DNA from: CAYGEY01 sp964349065 | Lineage (GTDB): Bacteria; Patescibacteriota; Gracilibacteria; 1-14-2-50-48-13 | Assembly: GCA_964349065.1 (NCBI GenBank) | Contig: CAYGEY010000023.1 | Coordinates: 1-13,708, forward strand | Reading direction: 5' to 3' | Length of the DNA: 13,708 nt | In this document: one piece after another, positions 13,420 to 13,708 of the stretch | Layout of the letters: each line of letters opens with the position of its first letter | Position numbering within the stretch: position 1 is the stretch's first letter | Program-made: the position numbers and the translations under genes | Notes under the pieces: generated by a model | Told to the model about the DNA's origin: nothing | What the model saw: only the letters and a program-made list of their open reading frames with translations | Database searches by the model: none

Positions 13420-13708
13420 TTTACGAAGAGTTTGATCCTAGCTCAGGATTAACGCTAGCTGTGCGCCTAACACATGCAAGTCGAGCGAGAGTTAGAATTT
13501 AGCTTGCTAAAGTCTAACGAAAGCGGCAGACGGGTGAGTAACACGTTGGCAATCTGCCCTCAACTCAGGGATAACTCGTTGAAAGACGAATTAATACCGG
13601 ATGGTCTGTAGTGTTGAAATACATTACAGTAAAGTTTTTTCGGTTGAGGAGGAGCCTGCGTCCTATCAGCTTGTTGGCGGGGTAAAAGCCCACCAAGGCT
13701 ATGACGGG
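13420..13708 (+). rRNA. rrs: 16S ribosomal RNA, 5' part (runs off window)
   Basis: The universal 5' region is clear: GAAGAGTTTGATC from 13425 (E. coli position 6), GCTCAGGATTAACGCTAGC, CCTAACACATGCAAGTCGAGCG, then GACGGGTGAGTAACACGT, AATACCGGAT, GAGGAGCCTGCGTCCTATCAGC and ACCAAGGC near the end. The 5' end at about 13420 is set by analogy with E. coli and not mapped. About the first 289 nt are present, so the V1 and V2 regions are included. In V1, the helix GTTAGA / TCTAAC with inner TTAGC / GCTAA is well formed. The bases CTAGCTCAG replace the common CTGGCTCAG, and TTAACGCTAGCTGTGCGCC replaces the common GAACGCTGGCGGCGTGCC, pointing to a deep-branching, probably CPR-like, lineage. Confidence 0.95.

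Noticed and set aside
1..13708. Alternative genetic code (UGA = Gly) as in Gracilibacteria/Absconditabacteria
   Set aside because: TGA ends tilS, the sigma factor and the repeat protein region at sensible family lengths, and none of the conserved genes has an in-frame TGA.

Overview
The window reads as a bacterial chromosome segment with an AT-rich, compact, standard-code genome. Several TGA codons are genuine stops (for example the end of tilS, overlapping the next ATG), so a UGA=Gly code is unlikely. The 5' end of a 16S rRNA gene lies at the right edge. Its divergent start (CTAGCTCAGG, then TTAACGCTAGCTGTGCGCC), together with short leaders, almost no Shine-Dalgarno sequences and a long-form NDK, suggests a Candidate Phyla Radiation (Patescibacteria) lineage. 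That placement is inference; I cannot name the phylum from sequence alone.

Layout. Positions 6-2815 (+) hold a probable operon: tilS (tRNA-Ile lysidine synthase), a GT4 glycosyltransferase overlapping it by 4 nt, and a small two-TM bacterial PH-domain protein, closed by a strong terminator at 2820-2857. Positions 2858-3903 hold a BRO-N/antirepressor-like DNA-binding gene. It is preceded by two 33-bp palindromes and a bulged hairpin, and a third, perfect palindrome of the same family lies inside its own coding sequence. Positions 3986-5377 (+) encode a beta-CASP metallo-beta-lactamase RNase, with an extended -10 promoter in front. A convergent ECF-type sigma factor (5433-6038, -) is divergent from gyrA (6181-8799, +), which is followed after 24 nt by an AI-2E-family membrane protein (8824-10122, +). 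The ndk gene (10164-10667, -) runs towards it and shares the terminator at 10121-10145. Divergent from ndk, behind a near-consensus promoter, is an unrecognised protein built of four 54-residue tandem repeats (10808-11629, +). Next comes an ABC-F ATPase (11821-13251, +) whose leader holds two overlapping, mutually exclusive inverted repeats. Finally a TTGACA promoter drives the 16S rRNA gene, which runs off the window.

How the genes fit. Most are housekeeping: tRNA modification, DNA topology, nucleotide pools, RNA turnover, ribosome-associated ATPase, rRNA. The BRO-N gene and the 54-aa-repeat protein are the accessory elements. The most noteworthy signals are the palindrome family around and inside the BRO-N gene, the unknown repeat protein, the possible attenuator ahead of the ABC-F gene, and the general lack of Shine-Dalgarno sequences. 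I found no CRISPR array, tRNA gene, transposase or integrase.
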